In this document: positions 53,169-61,243 of the stretch, piece by piece | Position numbering within the stretch: position 1 is the first letter of the stretch | Layout of the letters: every line of letters begins with the position of its first letter | Assembly: GCF_001043055.1 (NCBI RefSeq) | Contig: NZ_JYLF01000010.1 | Location: 1-64,000, forward strand | Source: Pseudomonas weihenstephanensis | Lineage (GTDB): Bacteria; Pseudomonadota; Gammaproteobacteria; Pseudomonadales; Pseudomonadaceae | Length of the DNA stretch: 64,000 nt | Direction of reading: 5' to 3' | Program-made: the position numbers and the translations under genes | Notes under the pieces: generated by a model | What the model was told of the DNA's origin: nothing | The model's database searches: none | What the model saw: only the letters and a program-made list of their open reading frames with translations

Positions 53169-53202
53169 AGGCCCGCTGCGTAACCGCAGCGGGCCTTTTT
53201 TT
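53169..53202 (+). terminator. Ter operon terminator
   Basis: AAGGCCCGCTGCG, a short loop and CGCAGCGGGCCTT, then TTTTT: a near-perfect 12-13-bp GC-rich stem with T-run after terE. Confidence 0.95.
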
Positions 53203-53260
53203 GAGCTACAGGCCAACACGCATTGCTGGCGTATCCCGTCTAGAACGCTTTAAAAATACT

Positions 53261-53279
53261 CATGTCCGCAGCGGACATG
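53261..53279. repeat. Palindrome CATGTCCGC-A-GCGGACATG
   Basis: A perfect 9-bp inverted repeat with one central base, in the 379-base gap between the ter terminator and hcp. It may be an operator; no protein can be assigned. Confidence 0.45.
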
Positions 53280-53292
53280 TTGATGTGAGCGA

Positions 53293-53404
53293 TTGCGCAA
53301 CTTTTACACAGTGAAAAATGTAATGTGCTCGGTTTTAAACTCGCCATTCCTTTAAAACAAAGGCCTGTGGTTCATTGCGCAATTATTGGCAGCGCGTTGC
53401 GCAA
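53293..53404. promoter_or_regulatory. Three TTGCGCAA palindromes, likely enhancer-binding sites
   Basis: TTGCGCAA occurs exactly at 53293-53300, 53375-53382 and 53397-53404. They are spaced by 82 and 22 bases (about two helical turns for the last pair) and lie 100-210 bases upstream of a sigma-54-type promoter. That is where upstream sites for a sigma-54 activator belong; VasH/Sfa-type activators serve T6SS hcp genes. Confidence 0.65.
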
Positions 53405-53500
53405 CAAGTTGCTCACTCTCAGCTGGAGATCAGGATTTTTAGTGTTTGTTTATATTGTCGCTTTCGCCAAGGCCTCGGTTTAAACGCGTCGGCTCATTGT

Positions 53501-53515
53501 TGGCACAACGCTTGG
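53501..53515 (+). promoter_or_regulatory. Sigma-54 (RpoN)-type promoter of hcp
   Basis: TGGCAC, five bases (AACGC), then TTGG. The -24 element is perfect and the -12 differs from TTGC at one base. It lies about 67 bases before the hcp ATG. Several Pseudomonas hcp genes use RpoN. Confidence 0.6.
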
Positions 53516-53581
53516 TTATATAACGGGGGATGCAAGTACATTTGTCTTGCGGGTTAGTCATAGAGTTTCAAGGAAAGTGTT

Positions 53582-53785
53582 ATGGCTACGCCAGCGTATA
53601 TGTCCGTCACCGGCGAGAAACAAGGATTGATCACAGCGGGTGCATTTACAGCAGACTCAGTGGGAAATACGTATCAGGAAGGGCATGAAGATCAAATTAT
53701 GGTTCAGGGGTTCAGTCATCAAGTGATCATTGCGCGTGATCCGCAGTCCGGCCAGCCAACCGGGCAGCGCATCCCGTGGCTTTAA
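53582..53785 (+). pseudogene. hcp: hcp, truncated T6SS tube gene
   Basis: 67 codons behind AAGGAAAG. Residues 1-63 match Hcp (ATPAYMSVTGEKQGLITAGA, GHEDQIMVQGFSHQVI and DPQSGQPTGQR), then four unrelated residues and a stop replace the remaining roughly 105 residues. The protein could not form the hexameric ring. The promoter region is intact. The break near 53771 joins it to a fragment of another gene in a different frame, which points to a deletion or recombination. Confidence 0.85.
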
Positions 53786-53969
53786 CCGTGAACTCGACAT
53801 CATCCGCTACGCCAATATCCACGGCTATTTGGGCGAAGAGGCCCTTCAGATCCACCTCGACCTTGAACGGATCTTAAGCACTGCCTCCCCCCAAACGCCT
53901 TCGCAGAGGGTGGAAAAAGCCGCCCATATCGCCCGATGCCGCGCCTTGAGTCTGCGGGAGCCTGAGTAA
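53772..53969 (+). pseudogene. 3' fragment of an unidentified gene fused behind hcp
   Basis: From the break, another frame reads about 65 codons (RELDIIRYANIHGYLGEE, then LQIHLDLERILSTAS and IARCRALSLREPE). It has no start of its own apart from a TTG at 53730 inside hcp. It is helical and charged; by place it could be the C-terminal end of an effector or its partner. Its stop overlaps the next start (TAATG). Confidence 0.5.
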
Positions 53970-54136
53970 TGCCAAACGCTTTCTTTCCAGAAACCCCGAA
54001 CCACGTCAACAACAGCCGGGGTGACGCCCGAAGCAGCTTGGGCGCCTGCCCACGTCTGTCTATTACCGATGTATTTGCACAGGTTTATGCCCGTGAAAAG
54101 ACTGAAGCGGGCAAGCGTAAAACCTTTAAAAAATAG
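53969..54136 (+). CDS. Small unknown protein after the hcp fragment
   Basis: 55 aa from ATG 53969, coupled to the previous frame by TAATG. The text (MPNAFFPETPNHVNNSRGD, then LSITDVFAQVYAREKTE) ends in a basic run GKRKTFKK. Not recognised. It may be intact as a small protein or, more likely, the residue of a larger one shortened by deletion. Confidence 0.4.
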   Translation: MPNAFFPETPNHVNNSRGDARSSLGACPRLSITDVFAQVYAREKTEAGKRKTFKK

Positions 54137-54145
54137 GCGCTATTA

Positions 54146-54703
54146 TCAGAGCTGCCAACGGGTTCCTGGCAATGCCCAAGCTAATGCTGGCTGCTCACGC
54201 AGTAAGGTCCATTGACCGTTGTGCAATTGATGCATCGACATCTGGTGAAAGGTTCTTTTTGTAATGCCGGTGTATTCAATCAGCGACACCAACAAAGGTA
54301 CTTGTGCATTCCAGTTTTTGGCAATGAACTCATGTGCGCATTCAATACTGCCTTGCAGTACATAGCTAAACAGAAAGCAGAACTGCGGGTTGTGCAACAA
54401 CGCGGCATCCGACAATTTTTCAGGTTCGCCGATCTCCTGCCGTGACGGATCAATCCATTCCCACTCGGCAAACAAAATAGGCGACCGCTGTGCGTCGCGT
54501 ACCACAGCGTCAGTGCGATTGGACGATTCGAAGTGAGTGAAAAATCCGAGCAGATCCCCAACACGACGCACCGTGATGCCGGTATGGATATTCCAGTCCG
54601 ACAACGAGCCCATGTCCCGGTTGTAGCCATCCATGGGGAAATCTCGATACCAGTTGTAGGCGAAGAGCGTGGCAAAGTCGTTTAGCAAATCAGTGCGTAG
54701 CAT
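54146..54703 (-). CDS. Hypothetical protein, possibly effector-linked or nuclease-like
   Basis: 185 aa from ATG 54703. No signal peptide or membrane helix. GDLLGFFTHFESSNRTDAVVRD followed by PILFAEWEWIDP has the D-x(n)-E-x-(E/K) look of a PD-(D/E)XK-type core, but this is a weak visual match. I recognise no family. Convergent with the hcp debris (nine bases between), lower in GC than the core genes. Confidence 0.6.
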   Translation of the reverse strand: MLRTDLLNDFATLFAYNWYRDFPMDGYNRDMGSLSDWNIHTGITVRRVGDLLGFFTHFESSNRTDAVVRDAQRSPILFAEWEWIDPSRQEIGEPEKLSDAALLHNPQFCFLFSYVLQGSIECAHEFIAKNWNAQVPLLVSLIEYTGITKRTFHQMSMHQLHNGQWTLLREQPALAWALPGTRWQL

Positions 54704-54912
54704 GTCTGTTGTACTCAGGGATTATGTGGCCGAGTGTACGCGTTAAGGTCGTGCGCCTTGGCAGTTTGAAAAACGGTTGTATTCAGATGCTAGCATTAAG
54801 CCACTTTTCTGGGTGGGCGGTGCACTGCGCCTCTCATCGCGCATGAGCTCATGGGCATGCGTGACGACACTGAAACAGCGCTGGCCAGGGTGATCGCGGT
54901 GTTTGGTGCGGG

Positions 54913-55803
54913 TCATTTCTCCCACTGTTCCAGCAGTATTGAGACGAATTTTTCCGCTGCCGGAGACAGCGAGGCACCTCTTCGGTAAACCAGTCCCAAC
55001 GATCGGTTCACAATAGGCTCTATCAAAGGGACGCTTACCAATGTTGGATGATCCACAGCAGGCATTGCGAGGCTCGGCATTGCCGAGACACCTAATCCCG
55101 CTTCTACCAGACCCAGCGATGTAGACAGGTGTTGAACCTCATAGAACCACTGTGGACGCCAGCTCAAACTTGACAAAGCGTGGTCAAGCAGCATGCGGTT
55201 GCCGCTTAGGCGACCGACCCCGATAAGGCGGTAATTGCTGAGTTCAGACCAGGTTACCGAGCTACGCTCGGCCAGCTCATGATCGCGTCGACAAGCTAAA
55301 ACAAAAGGCTCGTTGACCAACGGCACGAACTCTATGTCTGGGTGCTGTCCGCTCATCATGTTGATGCCAAAGTCGGCTTCGCCACGCAGAACAGCCTCCA
55401 ATCCTTCGTTCGCACTAAGATCAAGCAAGCGAATGCGGATTTGTGGATAGCGCTCGTTGTAGAGGCGGATTACCGAAGGGAGAAAGTAGAAGGCTGCGGT
55501 GGGAATACAGGCGAGGGTTACACGGCCGCTCTGTCGCTCCGCCAACTCTCGGATGTTAAGTATCGAGTCGTCGAAGTCATCCAATAAGCGTCGCGCCTTG
55601 GGCAGGAAGTCTCGCCCAACGCTGGTGAGGCTTACCCTTCTTGTCGTGCGATCCAGAAGCGCTGTTCCCAATCCCTCCTCAAGCTTTTTCATTCTGCGAC
55701 TCAACGCGGGTTGAGAGAGATGCAATGCATCGGCAGCTTCGTGGAAGCTTCCAAGTTCTGCGATCTTCACGAAAGATCGGATGTCATTGAGCTCATAATT
55801 CAC
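54913..55803 (-). CDS. LysR-family regulator of the tricarboxylate cluster
   Basis: 296 aa. Winged helix GSFHEAADALHLSQPALSRRMKKLEEGLG and LysR effector domain (TLACIPTAAFYFLPSVIRLY, ADFGINMMSGQHPDIEFVPLV and GLGVSAMPSLAMP). It is divergent from the PrpF/GalD-like gene across 166 bases and probably controls it and the transport genes. The inducer is unknown; a tricarboxylate is expected. Confidence 0.9.
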   Translation of the reverse strand: MNYELNDIRSFVKIAELGSFHEAADALHLSQPALSRRMKKLEEGLGTALLDRTTRRVSLTSVGRDFLPKARRLLDDFDDSILNIRELAERQSGRVTLACIPTAAFYFLPSVIRLYNERYPQIRIRLLDLSANEGLEAVLRGEADFGINMMSGQHPDIEFVPLVNEPFVLACRRDHELAERSSVTWSELSNYRLIGVGRLSGNRMLLDHALSSLSWRPQWFYEVQHLSTSLGLVEAGLGVSAMPSLAMPAVDHPTLVSVPLIEPIVNRSLGLVYRRGASLSPAAEKFVSILLEQWEK

Positions 55804-55969
55804 TTATTTGTCTCACTAGCCAAGAGTTGTTAAGCCCAGTATGCCTAGAGCTATCATTCGCAAAACGCAATAATCAGGCTGATATTTGCATTGGAAACAA
55901 CTTCACCAGCCTGCGACTCTTGCTCACAAGACATCAATTACCCCGATTGATCAACAAGAGTCAGTATTC

Positions 55970-57052
55970 ATGCAACGAATTCCCTGTGTGCTAATGCGCG
56001 GTGGTACTTCCAAGGGCCCAGTGTTCCTCGCCCGGGATCTACCTGTTGCGATCGAAGACCGTGATGAACTTCTGCTCAACGTGATGGGCTCTGGTCATGA
56101 GCTGGAAATTGATGGCATCGGTGGCGGTAGCCCACAAACCAGCAAGGTGGCGATCGTTAGCCCGTCGCTGCATCCGGAGGCGGATGTCGACTATCTGTTC
56201 GTCCAAGTAATGGTTTCCCAGCGTCGAGTCGACACCGCGCCTAATTGCGGCAACATGCTTTGCGCCGTTGGCCCGTTCGCCATCGAGCAGGGGCTGGTAA
56301 AAGCCTCTAAAGACTTGACCCGTGTGCGTATTCGCAACCTCAACACGGGGACTTTTGTGAACTGCGAGGTACAGACGCCCGCAGGGAAGGTCAGCTATGA
56401 AGGTGACACCGCCATCGATGGTGTGCCGGGTACCGCCGCTCCTGTGCAACTGACCTTCCTGGATGCTGCGGGCAGCAAGACCGGCAAACTTTTCCCTACT
56501 GGGCAACCGCAAGATTTGATCGACGGTATTCCAGTCACCTGCATCGACATGGCGATGCCGATGTTGATTGTCGAAGCCGGCCAACTGGGTAAGCGCGGCG
56601 ATGAAAGTCCTGCTGAACTGGATGCCGATAAAGAGTTCATGCGCCGCCTGGAGTCCTTGCGACTCCAAGTCGGCCTGGCAATGGGCCTGGGTGACGTCAG
56701 CAACAAAGTGATTCCCAAGCCAGTACTGGTGTCACCGGCCAAGACTGGCGGCACAATCCAGGTGCGCTACTTCATGCCACACAACTGCCATCGAGCCTTG
56801 GCGATCACCGGCTCCATCGGCCTTGCCACCGCTTGTGTCACTGAGGGCAGTGTGGTCGCGCAATTGCTCGGCGAGGTTAGCGAGCCGCGCTTGAAGCAAG
56901 TACGCATTGAACATCCTAGTGGCGGGATAGATGTCGCATTGTCCTACACCGGAGATCAGGGGGCGACAATTCGTGCCTCTGTGGTGCGTACATCGCGCAG
57001 GCTGTTCTCCGGTTTTGTCTACGCCACGGTTTCCCAACGACTTGCCGGATAA
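55970..57052 (+). CDS. PrpF/GalD-family isomerase
   Basis: 360 aa from ATG 55970 (MQRIPCVLMRGGTSKGP); the in-frame start at 55886 gives a non-conserved leader. The family signature is complete: MRGGTSKGPVF, DGIGGGSPQTSKVAIV, NCGNMLCAVGPFA, EYxGDTxIDGVPG-like and LGDVSNKVIPKPVLVSP. Members isomerise double bonds of aconitate-type acids (2-methylaconitate by PrpF, 4-oxalomesaconate by GalD). The length matches GalD, but the transport neighbours favour an aconitate-like substrate. Confidence 0.88.
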   Translation: MQRIPCVLMRGGTSKGPVFLARDLPVAIEDRDELLLNVMGSGHELEIDGIGGGSPQTSKVAIVSPSLHPEADVDYLFVQVMVSQRRVDTAPNCGNMLCAVGPFAIEQGLVKASKDLTRVRIRNLNTGTFVNCEVQTPAGKVSYEGDTAIDGVPGTAAPVQLTFLDAAGSKTGKLFPTGQPQDLIDGIPVTCIDMAMPMLIVEAGQLGKRGDESPAELDADKEFMRRLESLRLQVGLAMGLGDVSNKVIPKPVLVSPAKTGGTIQVRYFMPHNCHRALAITGSIGLATACVTEGSVVAQLLGEVSEPRLKQVRIEHPSGGIDVALSYTGDQGATIRASVVRTSRRLFSGFVYATVSQRLAG

Positions 57053-57108
57053 TTTTTCTTGGTCCTGGCGGTTCTTGCATCAGCACAATTCTAAAAATGG
57101 GTGATGCC

Positions 57109-57336
57109 ATGAAACTTGTAAAATCGCTCTACTTCCAGATTCTCCTCGCCGTGCTGTTGGGTGCGCTGGTCGGGCATTTTGGGTCGCAACAGGCCATTGC
57201 CTTGAAACCGCTTGGCGACGCGTTCATCAAGATGATGATCGCTCCGGTGGTGTTCTGCACCATCGTCACCGGTATCGCCGGCATGAGCGATAAACGCTCC
57301 CTCGGGCGCGGCACACGTCTGACCGGACACGGCTGA
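57109..57336 (+). pseudogene. dctA (C4-dicarboxylate transporter) N-terminal remnant
   Basis: From ATG 57109 the frame reads KSLYFQILLAVLLGALVGHF, ALKPLGDAFIKMMIAPVVFCTIVTGIAGM, the DctA N-terminus, and then turns into unrelated text (SDKRSLGRGTRLTGHG) and stops. About 60 of some 440 codons survive. A few residues seem missing in the 'KPLGD-F-K' segment. A CCCCCCCCC run at 57337 marks the junction. Confidence 0.8.
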
Positions 57337-57452
57337 CCCCCCCCCAACAAACATTTCATTCAACTCCCCGCCAGGCACCGTTGGTCGTGCGGGTTCGAGG
57401 TCGTGCGCCTGCGCATCGCCCACGCTAATGATAAGAACAAGAGAATTGACCT

Positions 57453-58757
57453 ATGCTCGCATTTCTTGGTTTGACCATGGTGGTGGTTTTCACCTACCTG
57501 ATAATGTCGAAACGCTTATAGCCGATTGTCGCCCTGACGGTGGTGCCGATTGTGTTTGCGGTGATTGGCGGTTTTGCTGACAGTACGGGCAAGATGATGC
57601 TAGACGGCCTGAAGATGGTTGCGCCTTCGGCTGCGCTTCTGCTGTTTGCCATCCTGTTCTTCGGCCTGATGATTGATGCCGGGTTGTTCGACCCGTTGAT
57701 TCGCAAAATCCTCAAGCGTGTAAACGGCGATCCGATGAAAATCGCTATCGGCACTGCGCTGCTGTCACTGGTGGTCGCCCTCGACGGCGACGGCACAACC
57801 ACCTACATGATCACCTGCGCGGCAATGCTGCCGTTGTACAGGCGTATCGGCATGAACCCGATGATTCTGGCGACCATTGCCATGTTGTCCTTGAGCATCA
57901 TGAGCGGCATGACCCCATGGGGTGGGCCCGCTACAAGGGCGATCGCGGCACTAGGCCTGGATGCCGGCGAGTACTTCGTGCCCTTGCTGCCGACCATGAT
58001 CGGCGGCGCGATGTGGGTAGTGTTCACCGCTTTCCTCCTGGGCCGGGCCGAGCGTAGGCGCATCGGTAATGTGCAGCTACAGAGCGGTGGCGGTAATTGC
58101 TACATCGACGCGATCTTGGGCGATACCCCGCACAAGCGGCCTAAACTTGCATACGTGAACCTGTTGCTGGTGACCGCGGTCATGGTCGCGCTGGTAATGG
58201 GGATCATGCACTCTGCGATCCTGTTCCTGATCGGCTTTGTCCTGGCACTGATGATCAACTACCCGCAACTGGATATTCAGAAAGAGCGCATTCTCGCCCA
58301 TTCCGGCAATGCGATGACGGTGGTGCTGCTGGTGTTTGCCGCCGGTATCTTTGCCGGGATCTTCTCGGGCACCAAGATGGTCGACTCTCTGGCGCAAACG
58401 CTAGTGGACTGGATTCCGCCATCGTGGGGTCATCTGTTCCCACTGGTAGTGGCGATCACCAGCATGCCGCTGACCTTTGTTCTGTCCAACGATGCTTACT
58501 ACTTTGGTGTGGTCCCCATCCTGGCGAATGCCGCTGCTGCCTATGGCATTGACCCCGTGGAAATCGCCCGCGCGTCGATTCTTGGTCAGCCAGTACACCT
58601 GATGAGTCCGTTGGTAGCCTCAACTCTGTTGCTGGTGGGTATGGTCGATCGTGATATCGGCGATTTCCAGAAAGCCACTGTCAAATGGGCGGTACTCACT
58701 TCATTAGTCGTCACCGCGCTAGCCCTGCTGACCGGGGCGATCAGTATCTTCTCCTGA
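57453..58757 (+). pseudogene. CitMHS-family citrate transporter with an amber codon
   Basis: The reading frame from ATG 57453 (MLAFLGLTMVVVFTYLIMSKRL) meets TAG at 57519-57521, then continues open to 58757, giving 434 codons, the normal length. A single base change (TCG to TAG) would explain it. The rest is intact: LFFGLMIDAGLFDPL, DGDGTTTYMITCAAML, MTPWGGPATRAIAALG and TFVLSNDAYYFG. CitMHS proteins take up citrate with a bound metal and a proton. A GTG at 57540 could restart without the first helix. I call it a probable pseudogene; sequencing error or suppression is possible. Confidence 0.75.
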
Positions 58758-58833
58758 TTTATCCCAAGCATCTGTTTCTCCTGACGCGCTTCGCTTGCGA
58801 GGCGTGCGCTGTTCTGTACTCCAAATAACAACA

Positions 58834-60102
58834 ATGAGTAGTTTGCCAATGACCAGTTTGCATATCCAACGGGCGCTGTTTTCACTTCTTGGTTTGTTGC
58901 CGCTGGCCCATGCCAGTGCAGAAGGATTTATCGACGACAGCAAGCTCAAGCTGCAATTGCGCAACGTCTATTTCAATGAGAATTTCCGCGACGAGCATGG
59001 CATGAGTGCCAAATCCGCAAGGACGGCGAAAAGCGAACGAACCGAGTGGGCCCAGGGGGTTATGTTGGATTACCAGTCGGGATTTACGCCTGGCACTATC
59101 GGGTTTGGTGTTGATGCTCTCGGCCTGTTCGGGGTCAAGCTCGACTCCGGCCGGGGCCGCAGCGGCACTGGCTTGTTGCCCGTGCATAATGACGGTCGTG
59201 CGGCTGACGAATTCGCAAGTCTGGGTATGACTGCCAAAGCCCAAATGGCCAAGACTACGGTCAAATACGGCACCTTGTTACCCAAGACACCGGTGCTGAT
59301 CTACAACGATGCGCGTCTGTTGCCGCAAACGTACCAAGGCACTCAGATCAGTAGCGTCGACATCGAGAACCTCACCCTCACTGGGGGCTACCTGGATCGA
59401 TTCAAACTTCGTGATTCTACCGGCAGCATGCCTATTGTGCCCGACGGTTATGGCGGAGATAAATCAGGGGGCTTCGGCTATGCAGGGGCCGAATACAAAC
59501 TGGGGAAAAACATCCGTTTGAGTTATTTCTACGGTGAACTGGAAAACTTTTACCGTCAGAATTTTGCAGGTATCCAGCACGACCTACCCATGGGCGGCGG
59601 CGTGCTCACCAGTGACTTGCGCTACTTCAACAGTGTCGATACCGGTACTGCCTCCGGCGGCAAGATCGACAACAACATGTTGAGCGGGCAACTGTCCTAC
59701 GCAATCTCGGGCCATACCTTTGGTGGTGGATACCAGACTCTGAGTGGTGATGCCGGGTTGCCCTATATCAGTGGTGCAACGGTCTACTCGTTCAGTAACG
59801 CCGGCATAGGCAAGTTCATCGAGGAGGATGAAAAAACGTGGATGCTTAATTACGGCTATAACTTTGCTGCTGTCGGCGTGCCAGGCCTGACGTTCTCCAC
59901 CCGTTATCTAAGCGGCAACGACGGTAAGTCCAGTACCACGGTAAAAGAGTGGGAGCGTGACGCTGAACTCGCTTACGTAGTGCAACAAGGCATCTTCAAA
60001 GGTCTGGGTATGCGGTTGCGTAACTATGTTTATCGCTCTGATTATTCCCGTGGCCGAGATAGCAACCGGATTTACTTTACCTACGACATCGCTCTATGGT
60101 GA
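58834..60102 (+). CDS. OprD-family outer membrane porin
   Basis: 422 aa from ATG 58834 (MSSLPMTSLHIQRALFSLLG); ATG 58849 is an equal choice and no Shine-Dalgarno is convincing. Signal peptide ends in HASA. OprD blocks: EGFIDDSKLKLQLRNVYFNENF, EWAQGVMLDYQSGFTPGTIGFGVDALGLFGVKLDSG, LLPKTPVLIYNDARLLPQTYQG and a closing strand with terminal Trp (YDIALW). OprD-type channels take in specific small acids; the neighbours suggest a tricarboxylate (OpdH-like). Confidence 0.9.
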   Translation: MSSLPMTSLHIQRALFSLLGLLPLAHASAEGFIDDSKLKLQLRNVYFNENFRDEHGMSAKSARTAKSERTEWAQGVMLDYQSGFTPGTIGFGVDALGLFGVKLDSGRGRSGTGLLPVHNDGRAADEFASLGMTAKAQMAKTTVKYGTLLPKTPVLIYNDARLLPQTYQGTQISSVDIENLTLTGGYLDRFKLRDSTGSMPIVPDGYGGDKSGGFGYAGAEYKLGKNIRLSYFYGELENFYRQNFAGIQHDLPMGGGVLTSDLRYFNSVDTGTASGGKIDNNMLSGQLSYAISGHTFGGGYQTLSGDAGLPYISGATVYSFSNAGIGKFIEEDEKTWMLNYGYNFAAVGVPGLTFSTRYLSGNDGKSSTTVKEWERDAELAYVVQQGIFKGLGMRLRNYVYRSDYSRGRDSNRIYFTYDIALW

Positions 60103-60148
60103 CCCCTTGCCGTCGACAACCTGTTGTTTGCCGCTTCGTGCGCAACGA

Positions 60149-60729
60149 TCAAATGGTGCTGGGTATCGACCGCAGTCTGCCGTTGTAACCAACAATTCCC
60201 GTGCCGCGCGTCATCATGGATCGGCTGTCTGGATCGGTCAGTGAGACCTGTTTATCCGGTGATCCATTGAGCTGAATTTCGATCGCCTGAAGCTCTTTCA
60301 TTTGAGTTTTAAGCTTGGCGATTTTCTCTTCCAGCCGCACGGCGCTGGGCTCGGAAGTTGTTGGCTCTTGCCGATCAGCAGCATCGAGTGCAGTCAGGTA
60401 ACGGTTGATACTCGATTCAATTTCTTCCATTCGCCGCTTCAAATTGGCGCTGGTGAAATTGCGGTCGCGGTGTTGACTGATTTGAATGTGCTGCCATCGA
60501 TGGCGACCAGATGTTCTCCGAACAGTCCCAACTGCTGACGCAGCACAACGAACTGGCGGCAGACACTTCTGTTGTCTTTTCGGAAGTTGGCGATGGTCTT
60601 GAAATCGGGCATTAAACGCCCTGTCAACCACATCAGTTCGACGTTGCGTTGTCCAAACGTCGGCTTTACCGCTTTGAGCTGGCGATCAGAGAGGCAAGTG
60701 GCTTGGGCGCACATTAGGTGTTCCAACAA
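60149..60729 (-). mobile_element. IS1182-family transposase remnant
   Basis: Two minus-strand frames together spell part of an IS1182-type transposase. 60439-60729 has RNVELMWLTGRLMPDFKTIANFRKDN and VAIDGSTFKSVN; the second frame, below 60480, has NRDRNFTSANLKRRMEEIESSINRYL and LTDPDSRSMMTRGTGIVGYN. They are split by a frameshift near 60475 and cut at both ends, and there is a small deletion after FRKDN. No terminal inverted repeats are seen. Inactive. Confidence 0.8.
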
Positions 60730-60830
60730 TTACTACTGAAGGGCTTGGAATACCCGATGTCGTAGATCGTGCGGGACGTCTATGGATGCCAGTAGACCCT
60801 AAAGCCTTGATTTTGCTCGATTTCAGGCAC

Positions 60831-60856
60831 AAAAAAAGACGTCCGTGGACGTCTTT
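60831..60856 (-). terminator. Terminator for the minus-strand restriction genes
   Basis: AAAGACGTCC, GT, GGACGTCTTT: a perfect 10-bp stem. On the minus strand it is followed by a T-run (TTTTTTT including the stem end), so it would end the hsdR-side transcript. Confidence 0.8.
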
Positions 60857-60918
60857 AGATGTTGAAGTGGTGGGCCGGGGTAATTTGAATACGTTCAGTA
60901 ATGTATTGATTTATAAGA

Positions 60919-61243
60919 TTAATATCGGGTTTTATTTTTTGTTGGAATACCCATTGGAATACTGCACTCCACTTGACCTCCCGTTTGCATTCGATCTGAC
61001 CAGCACGCTTCGTGACCATGAGCCAGCACATCCTCTTGCCGGCTGATGTGATTAGCGATGTCGGTAAAGAACCGCTCACCCTCAGCAACGAAGCTGTCGC
61101 TCAGCGCCTTGATGATCTCCGACACCCGCGTCTTCTCCGAATCATGGGCCATGCCTCTGCCTACCGCGTTGGCTGGGTCGAGCTTAACCGTACCTGATGT
61201 TCTCCGCGCTTGCGCAGCCGGTAGACTGCCCAGTTCTTTCGCT
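60919..61243 (-). pseudogene. Fragment resembling an HsdR C-terminus
   Basis: The frame next to the hsdR stop reads KLDPANAVGRG, then EKTRVSEIIKALSDSF and GERFFTDIANHISRQEDV. This resembles the C-terminal part of another HsdR lineage (a 'DP-x-x-AVG...EK-x-x-(L/V)SEII' pattern) with an internal shortening. The frame enters hsdR upstream without a start of its own. It then runs out into an AT-rich area. Probably a scrap of a second or recombined restriction gene. Confidence 0.45.

Noticed and set aside
54743..54925. 60-codon minus-strand ORF between the hypothetical gene and LysR
   Set aside because: No family features or convincing ribosome site, and it overlaps the LysR end.
60860..60960. 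tRNA 3' end or phage attachment site after the minus-strand terminator
   Set aside because: GTGGGCCGGGGTAATTTGAAT vaguely recalls a tRNA end, but no cloverleaf can be drawn.
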